Origin: an uncultured Burkholderiales bacterium
Lineage (GTDB): Bacteria > Pseudomonadota > Gammaproteobacteria > Burkholderiales > Burkholderiaceae_C
Assembly (NCBI GenBank): GCA_903838355.1
Contig: CAILYC010000014.1
Span: 1-64,000, forward strand
Length of the DNA: 64,000 nt
Reading direction: 5' to 3'
Shown: positions 1 to 8,614 of the stretch, one piece after another
Layout of the letters: each line of letters begins with the position of its first letter
Position numbering within the stretch: the first letter of the stretch is position 1
The notes under the pieces: generated by a model
Database searches by the model: none
What the model saw: the letters and a program-made list of their open reading frames with translations, nothing else
Told to the model about the DNA's origin: nothing
Made by a program: the position numbers and the translations under genes

Positions 1-155
1 CGCAAAAGCAACAAAGAGCAATGGAGCTGATCAAAGCCATTAAGCTGTAGACTTGTAGACAGTAGCCAAAATACAAAAATCAAAAAGAGTATTGATTTAT
101 AAGGAACTTTCGCCTACAAGGTTCTGGAACTTCAGTTTAAAGGACTCTGGGCAGG
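1..155. other. Window edge downstream of phoB, no certain gene
   Basis: No complete gene can be read here. On the minus strand an ATG at 40 opens a frame that runs off the window and begins with a hydrophobic stretch (M-A-L-I-S-S-I-A-L). That would suit the N-terminus of a membrane sensor such as PhoR, which often follows phoB, but no ribosome binding site is evident. On the plus strand a frame ends with TAG at 48-50 and could equally be the tail of a converging gene. Neither can be decided from this window. Confidence 0.3.
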
Positions 156-926
156 TCAAATCCCGCTACCGGTCAACCCAATTGAATGGGCTTGGTCTGG
201 GGGTGGCACCATCGCGCCATTGTTAAGAGAAGCGATGGTAACTTGGGAAGTAAAACGGTATCCCGCACCTCTCACCGTCTCAACCATGACACCCGCCTCG
301 CCGAGTGCCTCTCGCAGCCGCTTAATGTGAACATCCACCGTGCGCTCTTCAATGAAGACGTGGTCTCCCCAAACTTTATCGAGAAGTTGGGACCTCGTGT
401 GCACGCGCTCGGCATGGCGCATGAGGTAATTGAGGAGCTTGAACTCGGTGGGGCCCACCTTCAAGGCCTGGCCTTGAAAACTCACCCGGTAAGTTGCACC
501 ATCCAGGGTCACTTCACCCACACTAACACTGTCGACCGATTGCTCAGGGGCGCGGCGACGAAGCACCGCACGAATACGGGCCATCAACTCTTGGGTGGAA
601 AAGGGTTTCGTGATGTAGTCATCTGCACCCGCATCCAAGCCTTGCACCTTATCGCCCTCATCACCTCTGGCCGTGAGCATCACAATGGGCACAGCTTTGA
701 CACGTGGATCGCTTCTCCAACGCTTGGCCAATGCAACACCACTTTGCCCTGGGAGCATCCAATCGAGCAAAATCACATCGGGCAAGACCGAATCAATTTC
801 TCGCTGTGCGGCTTCACCATCTTCAGCCCAAATGGGCGACAGGCCATTGTGGCGAAGGTTCACCGCAATGAGCTCAGCAATGGAGGGCTCGTCTTCAACG
901 ATCAAAACTCGTGGTGGATGTCTCAT
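156..926 (-). CDS. phoB: Phosphate regulon response regulator PhoB
   Basis: OmpR/PhoB-class response regulator that, when phosphorylated by PhoR, binds Pho boxes and activates phosphate-starvation genes. The receiver domain spans residues 5-120, with the acidic pair E11/D12, phospho-acceptor D55 and conserved K107 (TKPFS). A winged-helix DNA-binding domain follows to about residue 230 and ends in GAGYRFTS. The protein continues for about 25 more residues beyond the usual PhoB end. It is the last recognisable gene of the pstS-pstC-pstA-pstB-phoU-phoB operon, 37 bp after phoU. The many Pho-box-like promoters in this window are its probable targets. Family assignment is firm. PhoB rather than another OmpR-type regulator rests on the context. 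Confidence 0.95.
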   Translation of the reverse strand: MRHPPRVLIVEDEPSIAELIAVNLRHNGLSPIWAEDGEAAQREIDSVLPDVILLDWMLPGQSGVALAKRWRSDPRVKAVPIVMLTARGDEGDKVQGLDAGADDYITKPFSTQELMARIRAVLRRRAPEQSVDSVSVGEVTLDGATYRVSFQGQALKVGPTEFKLLNYLMRHAERVHTRSQLLDKVWGDHVFIEERTVDVHIKRLREALGEAGVMVETVRGAGYRFTSQVTIASLNNGAMVPPPDQAHSIGLTGSGI

Positions 927-963
927 AATTTGTGTAATTTAAGTAATTTCGGTTTTGCTGTAT

Positions 964-1665
964 TTATTTCAATGCAGATTCAATTTTCTCAATGGAGGTG
1001 TGGCGCACATCATCGCCTTTGACGATGTAGATGATGAATTCTGCAATATTTTTGGCGTGATCTCCAATTCGCTCGATGGCCTTGGCGATGAAGAGCAAAT
1101 CCAAACTGGCAGAAATGGTTCTCGCGTCCTCCATCATGTAGGTGATCAAAATGCGCAAAAATCCATCGAATTCTCGATCGATCAAGTCATCTTCTTTCAT
1201 GATCTCCAAAGCCGTTTGGGTGTCAAGCCTGGCAAAAGCGTCCAGTGCTTTTCTCAGCAAACCACTGGCCAACTCGGCTGCGACACGCAACTCCGACGCT
1301 GGCAGGCTTCTTGAGTTTCCGGTCTTGATGATGGACTTGACCATGCGGGCAATTTTTTCAGCCTCATCGCCCACACGCTCCAAATTGGCGGTGGTTTTAG
1401 AGATGGCCAAGAGCAGCCTTAAATCCACTGCAGTGGGCTGCCTTCTTCCAATGATAGAAGCCAACTCTCGATCAATTTCAACCTCCAAAGAGTTCACCCT
1501 TGACTCGTTTTCAATCACTTGATCGGCAACGTCTGCGTTGAATTGCGACAACGCATATACGGCTTGTCGAATTTGAGACTCCACCAATCCGCCCAACTCC
1601 ATGACTCTGGAGGAGACCGTGTTGAGTTCACTGTCAAATTGCGTTGAGAGATGTTTATCTGGCAT
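964..1665 (-). CDS. phoU: Phosphate signalling protein PhoU
   Basis: PhoU (233 aa, the usual length) couples the Pst transporter to the PhoR/PhoB two-component system and keeps the regulon off when phosphate is plentiful. The sequence has the two-fold repeat of three-helix bundles typical of the family. Metal-contacting E/D clusters recur near the ends of the two repeats (VGDEAEKIARMV in the first, IGDHAKNIAEF in the second). It lies between pstB (29 bp upstream) and phoB (37 bp downstream) on the minus strand and is surely co-transcribed with them. Confidence 0.97.
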   Translation of the reverse strand: MPDKHLSTQFDSELNTVSSRVMELGGLVESQIRQAVYALSQFNADVADQVIENESRVNSLEVEIDRELASIIGRRQPTAVDLRLLLAISKTTANLERVGDEAEKIARMVKSIIKTGNSRSLPASELRVAAELASGLLRKALDAFARLDTQTALEIMKEDDLIDREFDGFLRILITYMMEDARTISASLDLLFIAKAIERIGDHAKNIAEFIIYIVKGDDVRHTSIEKIESALK

Positions 1666-1694
1666 GTTATTTCCGATGTTTCAAAAGATGACGG

Positions 1695-2468
1695 TTAACC
1701 GAAACGACCTGTGATGTAATCTTCAGTCTCTTTGCGTTGAGGCTTGAAGAACATTTGCTCAGTTTGACCGAATTCCATCAAGTCACCCAAGTACATATAG
1801 GCCGTGAAGTCTGAACAACGCGCCGCTTGTTGCATGTTGTGGGTCACAATCACCACGGTGTAATCTTGCTTGAGTTCAATGATGAGTTCCTCGACCTTGG
1901 CGGTGGAAATAGGATCGAGCGCTGAGCAAGGTTCATCAAGCAAAAGAACCTCTGGCTTAATGGCAATACCGCGAGCAATGCACAACCGTTGCTGCTGACC
2001 GCCTGAAAGACCAGACCCACTTTGTTGCAACTTGTCTTTGACTTCGTTCCAGAGCGCAGCCTTGTGCAAGGCCCATTCGACCCTCTCTTCCATTTCACTT
2101 TTGGAGAGATTCTCAAAAAGCTTAACGCCAAAAGCAATATTATCAAAAATGGACATTGGAAAAGGCGTTGGCTTTTGAAACACCATACCAACCTTGGCAC
2201 GGATCAAGGCCACATCTTGCTTGGAAGTGAGTAAGTTCTCACCATCAAGGACAATTTCACCCTCAGCACGCTGCTCTGGGTAGAGCTCAAACATGCGGTT
2301 GAATGTTCTGAGCAATGTGGACTTTCCACAACCAGATGGACCAATGAAAGCGGTCACTTGGTTTTCAGGAATTTCCATGTTGATATTTTTCAATGCATGG
2401 AATTTTCCATAATAGAAATTCAAATTTTTAACAGAAATCTTGGACTGATTTTGCGTGATGGGTTGCAT
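1695..2468 (-). CDS. pstB: Phosphate ABC transporter ATP-binding protein PstB
   Basis: Cytoplasmic ATPase of the high-affinity phosphate importer PstSCAB (257 aa). The Walker A motif GPSGCGKST is at residues 43-51, the ABC signature LSGGQQQR lies in the middle, the Walker B reads VLLLDEP, and the H-loop is [10 protein letters not shown]. The end [11 protein letters not shown] is the characteristic PstB C-terminus. It follows pstA by 22 bp and precedes phoU. There is nothing unusual in the sequence. Confidence 0.98.
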   Translation of the reverse strand: MQPITQNQSKISVKNLNFYYGKFHALKNINMEIPENQVTAFIGPSGCGKSTLLRTFNRMFELYPEQRAEGEIVLDGENLLTSKQDVALIRAKVGMVFQKPTPFPMSIFDNIAFGVKLFENLSKSEMEERVEWALHKAALWNEVKDKLQQSGSGLSGGQQQRLCIARGIAIKPEVLLLDEPCSALDPISTAKVEELIIELKQDYTVVIVTHNMQQAARCSDFTAYMYLGDLMEFGQTEQMFFKPQRKETEDYITGRFG

Positions 2469-2490
2469 GCGAATATCCTAAAAATAAGGT

Positions 2491-3339
2491 TCAAGATTGA
2501 GGACGTGTGAGTAAACGAGCCAGGATGTTGAGACCTAAAACAGCGACAGTGATCAAAAACACACCGGCCCAGGCCAACTCTTGCCAATTTTGGTACGGAC
2601 TCATGGCAAACTTAAAGATCGTGACAGGCAAAGAGGCAACAGGACCCGAAAGACTGGAGTTCCAAAATTGGTTATTCAAGGCTGTAAAGAGGAGTGGTGC
2701 CGTCTCACCTGAAATACGAGCAACGGCCAACAATATACCCGTCACCACTCCAGAGCTTGCCGCTTTCAAAGTGATGCCAACAATGACTTTCCACTTGGGA
2801 GTGCCCAAAGCATAAGCAGCTTCCCTCAGACCCGCGGGCACCAACAGCAACATATTTTCAGTCGTTCTGATGACCACTGGAATCACGATGAGGGCCAGCG
2901 CAATGACACCGGCCCATCCAGAGAATGTTTTGGTGGTGGCGACCACCAAGTTATAAACAAAGAGTCCAATCACAATGGAAGGTGCCGAGAGCAAAATCTC
3001 ATTGACAAATCTCGTCACGTTCGACAAAAAGGATTTGGGACTGTACTCGGCCAAATAAATGCCCGCTAAAATACCAATGGGTGTGCCAATCAGTGTGGCC
3101 AAACCCACCATGATGAAGGAGCCATAAATGGCGTTGGCCAAACCGCCAGCGTCATTGGGCGCGGGTGTCATTTCAGTAAAGGTGGACAGGTTGAGTCCTC
3201 CAATGCCCAAAATAATGGTATCCCAAAGAATCCACACCAACCACACCAAGCCAAAGGCCATCGCACCCATGGACAAAGCAATGGCCATTTGATTGACCTT
3301 GCGTCTTTTTTCGAACATTTGCTCTTTGGTGTCACTCAT
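2491..3339 (-). CDS. pstA: Phosphate ABC transporter permease PstA
   Basis: Inner-membrane permease subunit of the Pst phosphate importer (282 aa), forming the channel with PstC. There are about six hydrophobic segments. The cytoplasmic EAA-type loop that contacts PstB reads [15 protein letters not shown]. The N-terminus is a short charged cytoplasmic tail before the first helix. The start codon overlaps the end of pstC by 4 bp, so the two are translationally coupled. Confidence 0.97.
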   Translation of the reverse strand: MSDTKEQMFEKRRKVNQMAIALSMGAMAFGLVWLVWILWDTIILGIGGLNLSTFTEMTPAPNDAGGLANAIYGSFIMVGLATLIGTPIGILAGIYLAEYSPKSFLSNVTRFVNEILLSAPSIVIGLFVYNLVVATTKTFSGWAGVIALALIVIPVVIRTTENMLLLVPAGLREAAYALGTPKWKVIVGITLKAASSGVVTGILLAVARISGETAPLLFTALNNQFWNSSLSGPVASLPVTIFKFAMSPYQNWQELAWAGVFLITVAVLGLNILARLLTRPQS

Positions 3340-4301
3340 GATGAAGTTCCCTCACGTTGACGCATTTTGGCCAAAAGAATTTTGGAAAAAGATAAAACCA
3401 CAAAGGTTATGAAAAACAACACCAAGCCCAAATAAATGAGTGAAGCCTGGTGCAAACCATTAGAGGCTTCCGCAAACTCATTGGCCAATGCAGAGGTGAT
3501 GCTATTGGCAGGCTCAAAAACACTGATGGAGTTCAATTGATTCATGTTGCCGATTACAAAAGTCACTGCCATCGTCTCACCCAGGGCTCGCCCCAGACCG
3601 AGCATGATGCCCCCCACCACGCCTGCCTTGGTGTAGGGCAAAACCACTTGAGAAACCACTTCCCATGTGGTGGATCCCAAGCCATAGGCCGACTCTTTGA
3701 GTAACGGTGGTGTGACTTCAAAAACATCTCTCATGACAGAGGCAATGAAAGGAATGATCATGATGGCCAAAATGATCCCAGCAGACAAAATACCAATACC
3801 CACGGGTGGGCCAGAGATGAACATTTTTAGCACAGGAACATTGCCAAAAGCACGTTGGAGAGGCATCTGGATGTAGGTTGACAAAATAGGGCTAAAGACC
3901 AACAAACCCCACATGCCGTAAACAATGGAGGGAATAGCGGCCAACAACTCAATGGCCGTACCCAAAGGACGCTTAAGCCATGAGGGAGACAATTCGGTCA
4001 GAAATAAAGCAATCCCAAAACTCACAGGAACTGCAATGACCAAAGCAATGATGGAGGTGTACAAGGTGCCATAAATCATCACCAAGCCACCAAATTCATC
4101 TTGAACAGGATCCCAGATACTTCTGGTCAGAAACGAGAGTCCATATTTGGCAATGGCGGGCCATGCACCTGTGACCAACGACACCAAAATGCCGGCCAAC
4201 ATGGCCAAGGTCAACAAGACTGCACCGAGTGAAGCCCACCCGAACAATTGATCCAACAAACCACTGACTTTTCGTGGAGACGATTGTGAGCTTGTATTCA
4301 T
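3336..4301 (-). CDS. pstC: Phosphate ABC transporter permease PstC
   Basis: Second inner-membrane permease of PstSCAB (321 aa), with six predicted membrane helices and the EAA-like loop [15 protein letters not shown] that docks on PstB. It overlaps pstA by 4 bp. It is separated from pstS by 110 bp that contain a stem-loop, an arrangement common in pst operons that allows the binding protein to be made in excess of the membrane components. Confidence 0.97.
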   Translation of the reverse strand: MNTSSQSSPRKVSGLLDQLFGWASLGAVLLTLAMLAGILVSLVTGAWPAIAKYGLSFLTRSIWDPVQDEFGGLVMIYGTLYTSIIALVIAVPVSFGIALFLTELSPSWLKRPLGTAIELLAAIPSIVYGMWGLLVFSPILSTYIQMPLQRAFGNVPVLKMFISGPPVGIGILSAGIILAIMIIPFIASVMRDVFEVTPPLLKESAYGLGSTTWEVVSQVVLPYTKAGVVGGIMLGLGRALGETMAVTFVIGNMNQLNSISVFEPANSITSALANEFAEASNGLHQASLIYLGLVLFFITFVVLSFSKILLAKMRQREGTSS

Positions 4302-4339
4302 TATGGGTGGTTAAAAACAGTAAGTTAAAACACATTAAT

Positions 4340-4373
4340 GAACCCCAACGCCTGTTTCAAGGTGGTGGGGTTC
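4340..4373 (-). terminator. Stem-loop between pstS and pstC (attenuator candidate)
   Basis: An inverted repeat of 8 bp (GAACCCCA at 4340-4347, TGGGGTTC at 4366-4373) lies between pstS and pstC. In the transcript (minus strand) it is followed by A/U-rich sequence but not by a clean U-run. It could partly terminate transcription or protect the 3' end of the pstS message, giving more PstS than PstCAB. The role is inferred from position. Confidence 0.5.
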
Positions 4374-4411
4374 TTAAGCAAAGGTAAGCTTAATTATTTC
4401 AATAAGACCGA

Positions 4412-5440
4412 TTAAAACGCGATGGATTTACCAGAAGCGTCTTTGATCACGCCCCAAGATTTGCGGATAGTGTCCTTGACAGAGGCAGGCATCGTCACAT
4501 AGTCCAAATCCATGGCAGATTTGTCACCATTTTTAAAGCCCCAGTCGAAGAATTTGAGCACTTCAGAGGCGACCTCTGGCTTGTCTTGAACTTTGTGCAT
4601 GATCACAAATGTGGCGCCCGTGATGGGCCAAGAATCCTTGCCAGCTTGGTTGGTCAAAACTTGGTAAAAGCTCTTGTTCCAATCGGCATTGGCAGCAGCG
4701 GCAGCAAATGCTTTCTCATCAGGTTCAACATATGCACCCGTTGAATTGGACACTTTGACATAATTCATTTTGTTTTGCTTGACATAAGCATACTCGGTGT
4801 AACCGATGGAGTTGGGAATGCGGTTGACAAATGCGGCAACACCTTCATTGCCCTTGCCACCCAAGCCCACAGGCCAATTAACGGCAGTGTCAAAACCCAC
4901 TTTCGTTTTCCACTCAGCACTGACTTTGCTCAAATAGTTGGTGAACAAAAAGGTTGTGCCTGAACCGTCTGAGCGACGAACGGGCGCAATCAATGCATCA
5001 GGCAATGCCAAACCTGGATTCAAAGCCTTGATGGCTGCATCGTCCCATTTTTGAATTTTGCCAAGATAAATTTCGGCCAACAACTCACCCGTGAGCTTCA
5101 TGCTACCGGGAGCAATGCCAGCGATATTGACCACAGGAATCACGCCGCCAATGACTGCGGGGAATTGGGTTTGGTTCTTTTTGACCAAATCCTCGTCAGT
5201 GAGTGGCATGTCTGAAGCGCCAAAATCAACGGTTTTCGCATCGATTTGCTTAATACCAGCGCCAGAGCCAATCGATTGATAATTCAATTTGTGGCCTGTG
5301 GCTTTGTTATAGTCTCCAGCCCATTTGCTGAAAATGGGGTTAACGAAAGAAGAACCAGCACCGGTAATGTCAGTTGCACTGGCAACAGACATACCCAAAG
5401 TAGCCACCAAGGCAGCAATGAGAGAGAGGCGTTTAATCAT
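4412..5440 (-). CDS. pstS: Periplasmic phosphate-binding protein PstS
   Basis: High-affinity phosphate receptor of the Pst importer (342 aa). A Sec signal peptide of about 22 residues ends in VASA, and the mature protein starts TDITGAGSSF. Phosphate-binding elements are visible: GAGSSF near the N-terminus, VDFGASDMPLT, and RSDGSGTTFLF. It is the first gene of the pst-phoU-phoB operon and has a three-unit Pho box and a -10 hexamer upstream. It is a paralogue of the second PstS at 14231-15313. Confidence 0.98.
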   Translation of the reverse strand: MIKRLSLIAALVATLGMSVASATDITGAGSSFVNPIFSKWAGDYNKATGHKLNYQSIGSGAGIKQIDAKTVDFGASDMPLTDEDLVKKNQTQFPAVIGGVIPVVNIAGIAPGSMKLTGELLAEIYLGKIQKWDDAAIKALNPGLALPDALIAPVRRSDGSGTTFLFTNYLSKVSAEWKTKVGFDTAVNWPVGLGGKGNEGVAAFVNRIPNSIGYTEYAYVKQNKMNYVKVSNSTGAYVEPDEKAFAAAAANADWNKSFYQVLTNQAGKDSWPITGATFVIMHKVQDKPEVASEVLKFFDWGFKNGDKSAMDLDYVTMPASVKDTIRKSWGVIKDASGKSIAF

Positions 5441-5474
5441 GAGATAGTCCAGTAGTTGTTAAAAAGGCTCATTG

Positions 5475-5508
5475 ACTGTATTGCTAATTTATGACAATCA
5501 CGTGACTA
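5475..5508 (-). promoter_or_regulatory. Pho box and -10 of the pst operon
   Basis: Read on the minus strand, three 7-bp units with 4-bp spacers: TAGTCAC (5508-5502), TTGTCAT (5497-5491) and the weaker TAGCAAT (5486-5480). The known PhoB box is two CTGTCAT-like units with a 4-bp spacer. Exactly 10 bp after TTGTCAT stands TACAGT (5480-5475), a 4/6 match to the -10 consensus. This is the layout expected for a PhoB-activated promoter without a good -35 box. Confidence 0.85.
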
Positions 5509-5552
5509 AAATCAGGTCTTTGAGATTAATTCGCCTGTAAAAACAAAGCTTA

Positions 5553-5586
5553 AGGTCATATGATTGTCACAAAATAGTCATATGAT
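5553..5586 (+). promoter_or_regulatory. Pho box and -10 upstream of ppx
   Basis: Three direct units with 4-bp spacers on the plus strand: AGGTCAT (5553-5559), TTGTCAC (5564-5570) and TAGTCAT (5575-5581). TATGAT at 5581-5586, a 5/6 match to the -10 consensus, starts 10 bp after TTGTCAC. It lies back-to-back with the pstS promoter in a 203-bp divergent region, so ppx and the pst operon are probably co-regulated by PhoB. A second TATAAT overlaps the ppx start codon at 5640-5645 and is probably fortuitous. Confidence 0.8.
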
Positions 5587-5643
5587 CATCAAGCAAATAC
5601 CCTCTCGAACCTCATCAAATGATTTTTTTTTGAATACTTTATA

Positions 5644-7185
5644 ATGCAAAATGGTTCAATTTTGGCAGCCGTTGATTTGGGCTCCAACAGTTTTCGCCTA
5701 GAACTTGGTCGTCTCGACCATGGCCAAATCCACAGAACTGAGTACATCAAGGAAACGGTGCGGCAAGGCAATGGCCTGGATGAAAACCGAAATCTGACCC
5801 CAGATGCAATGCAACGCGGTTGGGATTGTTTGGCCCGTTTTGCCGAGAGAATGGCCGGACTAAAAAAAACCAATGTCAGAGCTGTAGCCACCCAGACCCT
5901 CAGAGAGGCCAGAAACCGCGGCCTCTTTATTGATCATGCCCAGAAAATTCTGGGCTTTCCCATTGAAATCATCTCGGGACGTGAAGAAGCACGCCTGATC
6001 TATCTTGGTGTGTCCCACTATCTTCCTCAGTCAAGCGAAAGACGGCTGGTCATCGATATTGGAGGGCGCTCTACAGAAATCATCTTGGGACAATACCTTG
6101 AACCCAAAGTCATGGAGTCCTATCGTACGGGCAGCGTAGCCTGGAGTATGAAATACTTCAACAATGGGGAGTTCACCGCTGCCGCCTTTGAACGTGCTGA
6201 GATTGCGGCCAAGGCCGTTCTTGACGAAGCCTTGAGCCTCTACCCTAAAAGCGAGTGGGACCAAGCCTATGGATCCTCAGGGACAGTGGGCGCTGTGGTC
6301 GATATTCTTGCCGCCAATGGTTGGCCTAGCGACGAAATTACGCAAGAAGGTTTGCAGTGGTTGCAAAAAACATTGGTGCGCTCTCAAAGTCCTGAGCGGC
6401 TAAAACTCGAAGGTCTTAAAGAAGACCGCAAGGCCGTCATTGGCGGGGGAATTGGCGTCTTGAAAGCCCTTTTTGATCTTTTAAAAATCGAAAAACTCCA
6501 TTGTGCTCAAGGCGCACTTCGCCACGGGGTCTTGTACGATTTGATCGAGCGCGATGAACTGACGCAAGACGCCCGAGAACTGACTGTTAAACGACTGCAA
6601 AAAACCTTTGCTGTGGATTTAAATCAATCGGCAAGAGTAACCGATGTTTCTCAATTTTTCATGAACCAGATCTCCTGCGTTAAGGTTCTGGAACAAGACA
6701 ATTTGAACAAATTAAAGAAAAAACTTCAATGGGCTGCACAACTGCATGAAATCGGCAGCGCCATCTCCCACAGTGACTATCACAAGCATGGCGCCTACAT
6801 CTTGGACCAAAGTGATGCCCCAGGCTTTAGCGTATCTGAACTGCATCGACTCAGCCTGTTGGTTTTGGGGCATAGAGGAAAACTTAGAAAACTCGAAGTT
6901 GACTTTGATGACCAGGACTTTTGTTATCAACTCATATGTTTGAGGTTGGCAGTGATTCTCTGTCACGCCAGACGAACACCCGAATTTGAAAAAATTCGAC
7001 TTGTGATTGATCCCGATGATCACAAGTGTTTTGTTCTGGAAGTGTCGCAAAATTGGAAAAAAAGTTTCCCACAGTCGGCTCACCTCTTGCATGAAGAGGT
7101 CCAAGCCTGGCTCAAAACCAGCTGGCACCTCAAAGTCCAAGAACCTGCTACCCAGGCAGAAGCCTGGACAGCTTCCATCGAATAA
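5644..7185 (+). CDS. ppx: Exopolyphosphatase Ppx
   Basis: Ppx/GppA-family phosphatase (513 aa) that releases orthophosphate from the ends of polyphosphate. The N-terminal actin-like ATPase fold shows AAVDLGSNSFRLELGR at residues 8-23, the VIDIGGRSTE phosphate-binding loop near residue 140, and YGSSGTVGAV. The C-terminal third is the helical HD-like domain (HEIGSAISHSDYHKHGAYIL). It diverges from pstS across a region with two Pho boxes. Opposing genes for polyphosphate synthesis (ppk1) lie 1.4 kb downstream. GppA activity toward pppGpp cannot be excluded. Confidence 0.93.
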   Translation: MQNGSILAAVDLGSNSFRLELGRLDHGQIHRTEYIKETVRQGNGLDENRNLTPDAMQRGWDCLARFAERMAGLKKTNVRAVATQTLREARNRGLFIDHAQKILGFPIEIISGREEARLIYLGVSHYLPQSSERRLVIDIGGRSTEIILGQYLEPKVMESYRTGSVAWSMKYFNNGEFTAAAFERAEIAAKAVLDEALSLYPKSEWDQAYGSSGTVGAVVDILAANGWPSDEITQEGLQWLQKTLVRSQSPERLKLEGLKEDRKAVIGGGIGVLKALFDLLKIEKLHCAQGALRHGVLYDLIERDELTQDARELTVKRLQKTFAVDLNQSARVTDVSQFFMNQISCVKVLEQDNLNKLKKKLQWAAQLHEIGSAISHSDYHKHGAYILDQSDAPGFSVSELHRLSLLVLGHRGKLRKLEVDFDDQDFCYQLICLRLAVILCHARRTPEFEKIRLVIDPDDHKCFVLEVSQNWKKSFPQSAHLLHEEVQAWLKTSWHLKVQEPATQAEAWTASIE

Positions 7186-7234
7186 GACAAACAAGACTTA
7201 AATTCAAAGCTCAAAAATGGTGAGTTTTTCTGAG

Positions 7235-7258
7235 AAGCAACAAAAAAATTGCTTTTTT
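7235..7258 (+). terminator. Rho-independent terminator after ppx
   Basis: A 6-bp stem, AAGCAA (7235-7240) pairing with TTGCTT (7249-7254), has an A-rich 8-nt loop and runs into a T tract (7253-7258). It lies 50 bp after the ppx stop codon on the same strand, so it most likely ends the ppx transcript. Confidence 0.65.
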
Positions 7259-7375
7259 ATAAAATTTCATGCCTCAACGTATGCCAAAAGATACACCCAG
7301 ACACAATAAACAGTGTATATAGTTTATGATCAATCCACTCAAAAAGAGCAATTATCTTTTAAGGATAGCATTGAC

Positions 7376-7969
7376 ATGAACACAGCAAAGAAAAACACAG
7401 CCAAAAACGTCTCTTCAAAAGTCACGACCACCTCGTCAAGCGCGCCAATAACAAGCGCTAAAGTTACCCGTTCGGTTAAGCGTCCGAGTGCTGCGCCAAC
7501 CAAACCCGATCAAACGATCACCAAAACAAGTATTCGCAAGAGTGTTGCGAAAAAAACCACCCCTGAAAAAAAAATCGCTAAAAAATCAACGCTCACAACG
7601 TTGACCAAACTCACTTTAAACCTAGAAGAAGTAAATCATCAAAAATCCAAGCCCAAGGCTTCGCCCTCAAAAAAGGTTTTGAAAGCCAAACAGACAAAAG
7701 AAATTATCAAAGTTGCAGAAAAACCCAAAAAGAACAAAGTCGTTCGCGACAGTTTCACCATCCCAAAAGACGAATACCAGACCATCCAAGACCTCAAAAT
7801 GAGATCGTCAAAACTGGGGCATTCAATGAAAAAAAGCGAGCTGATACGTGCTGGCATTAAAGTGCTGAGCATTTTGTCGGACTCCGCTTTTACCCAAGCC
7901 ATCGCACAGATACCCATGGTTAAAACGGGTCGTCCAAAGAAACTGCTGAGTCCATCAAAATCCCTGTGA
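7376..7969 (+). CDS. Lysine-rich histone-H1-like protein with a C-terminal helical domain
   Basis: Function not established. The first 120 residues are low-complexity and very rich in Lys, Ser, Thr and Ala (repeated KK, AKK and SPSKK-type elements), like eukaryotic H1 tails and bacterial AlgP/HctB-type proteins. The last 75 residues (VRDSFTIPKDEYQTIQDL onward) are ordered and resemble a small ribbon-helix-helix or helical domain. I chose the ATG at 7376, which has AAGGA 10 bp upstream. A GTG at 7313 would add 21 residues but has no ribosome binding site. It sits between ppx and sixA-ppk1, so nucleic-acid or polyphosphate binding by the basic tail is a reasonable but unproven guess. Confidence 0.75.
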   Translation: MNTAKKNTAKNVSSKVTTTSSSAPITSAKVTRSVKRPSAAPTKPDQTITKTSIRKSVAKKTTPEKKIAKKSTLTTLTKLTLNLEEVNHQKSKPKASPSKKVLKAKQTKEIIKVAEKPKKNKVVRDSFTIPKDEYQTIQDLKMRSSKLGHSMKKSELIRAGIKVLSILSDSAFTQAIAQIPMVKTGRPKKLLSPSKSL

Positions 7970-8078
7970 GATCGATAACAATGCTCAGATTTTATCAATG
8001 GCTTTGAGGCTTGATTGATTATTTTGGATTTGCGTTGAACACCATCACAGGGCAAATGACACCAACGCAGCCATTCAA

Positions 8079-8540
8079 CTAAATTGTCTCGGGTGGGACA
8101 ACGCAATAAATCGAACTCGCCCAAGCTTCCTCTTTCTTTTTGGTTTTGATCCACCAAATAGAACCCTTCTTGAACGAGCACTCCGCGCTGCTCATTTGTA
8201 ACAGTTGAGCCACCGTTTGCCCCAAAAAGGGTTGATGTGCCACCACCAAAACAGGGTTTTTGGCAACGGGCCACTGCACCAACTCCAATAAGCCCTGAGC
8301 GTCTCCATTGGGTGATAGCTCCTCTCGTATCTTGTAGCGCCGACCAAGTGCCAACACCGTTTGTTCACAACGCTTTGCAGGACTGGAAAAAATTCTTGTG
8401 CCTTGTGGCAGCATGCGGTCAAGCCAGCGGGCCATGCGCTGAGCTTGACGCTCGCCCCGAACCGTTAAGTGTCGCTCCATGTCATCCCCACCCATCTCCA
8501 ACTCGATGGCTTCGGCGTGTCTCCAGAGTATCAAATCCAT
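8079..8540 (-). CDS. sixA: Phosphohistidine phosphatase SixA
   Basis: Small histidine-phosphatase superfamily member (153 aa). The catalytic RHA motif is at residues 7-9 (LWRHAEA), a basic SSPAKRCEQT element carries the second arginine, and the distal catalytic histidine is in VVAHQPFLG. SixA-type enzymes remove phosphate from histidine-containing phosphotransfer domains. The gene is 74 bp downstream of ppk1 on the same strand. A sixA-ppk pairing is frequent in betaproteobacteria, so a link with polyphosphate or phosphorelay control is likely, but the substrate is unknown. Confidence 0.9.
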   Translation of the reverse strand: MDLILWRHAEAIELEMGGDDMERHLTVRGERQAQRMARWLDRMLPQGTRIFSSPAKRCEQTVLALGRRYKIREELSPNGDAQGLLELVQWPVAKNPVLVVAHQPFLGQTVAQLLQMSSAECSFKKGSIWWIKTKKKEEAWASSIYCVVPPETI

Positions 8541-8614
8541 TGCAGAGTCCTAGTCAAACAGTGTGGTTACAAACACAAGATTACACAGAATCAATACTTA
8601 GAGCGAGGTTAAAA

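Noticed and set aside
186-1022. 278-aa plus-strand open frame across phoB
   Set aside because: It is antisense to a clear PhoB, with no domain and no ribosome binding site. A shadow frame.
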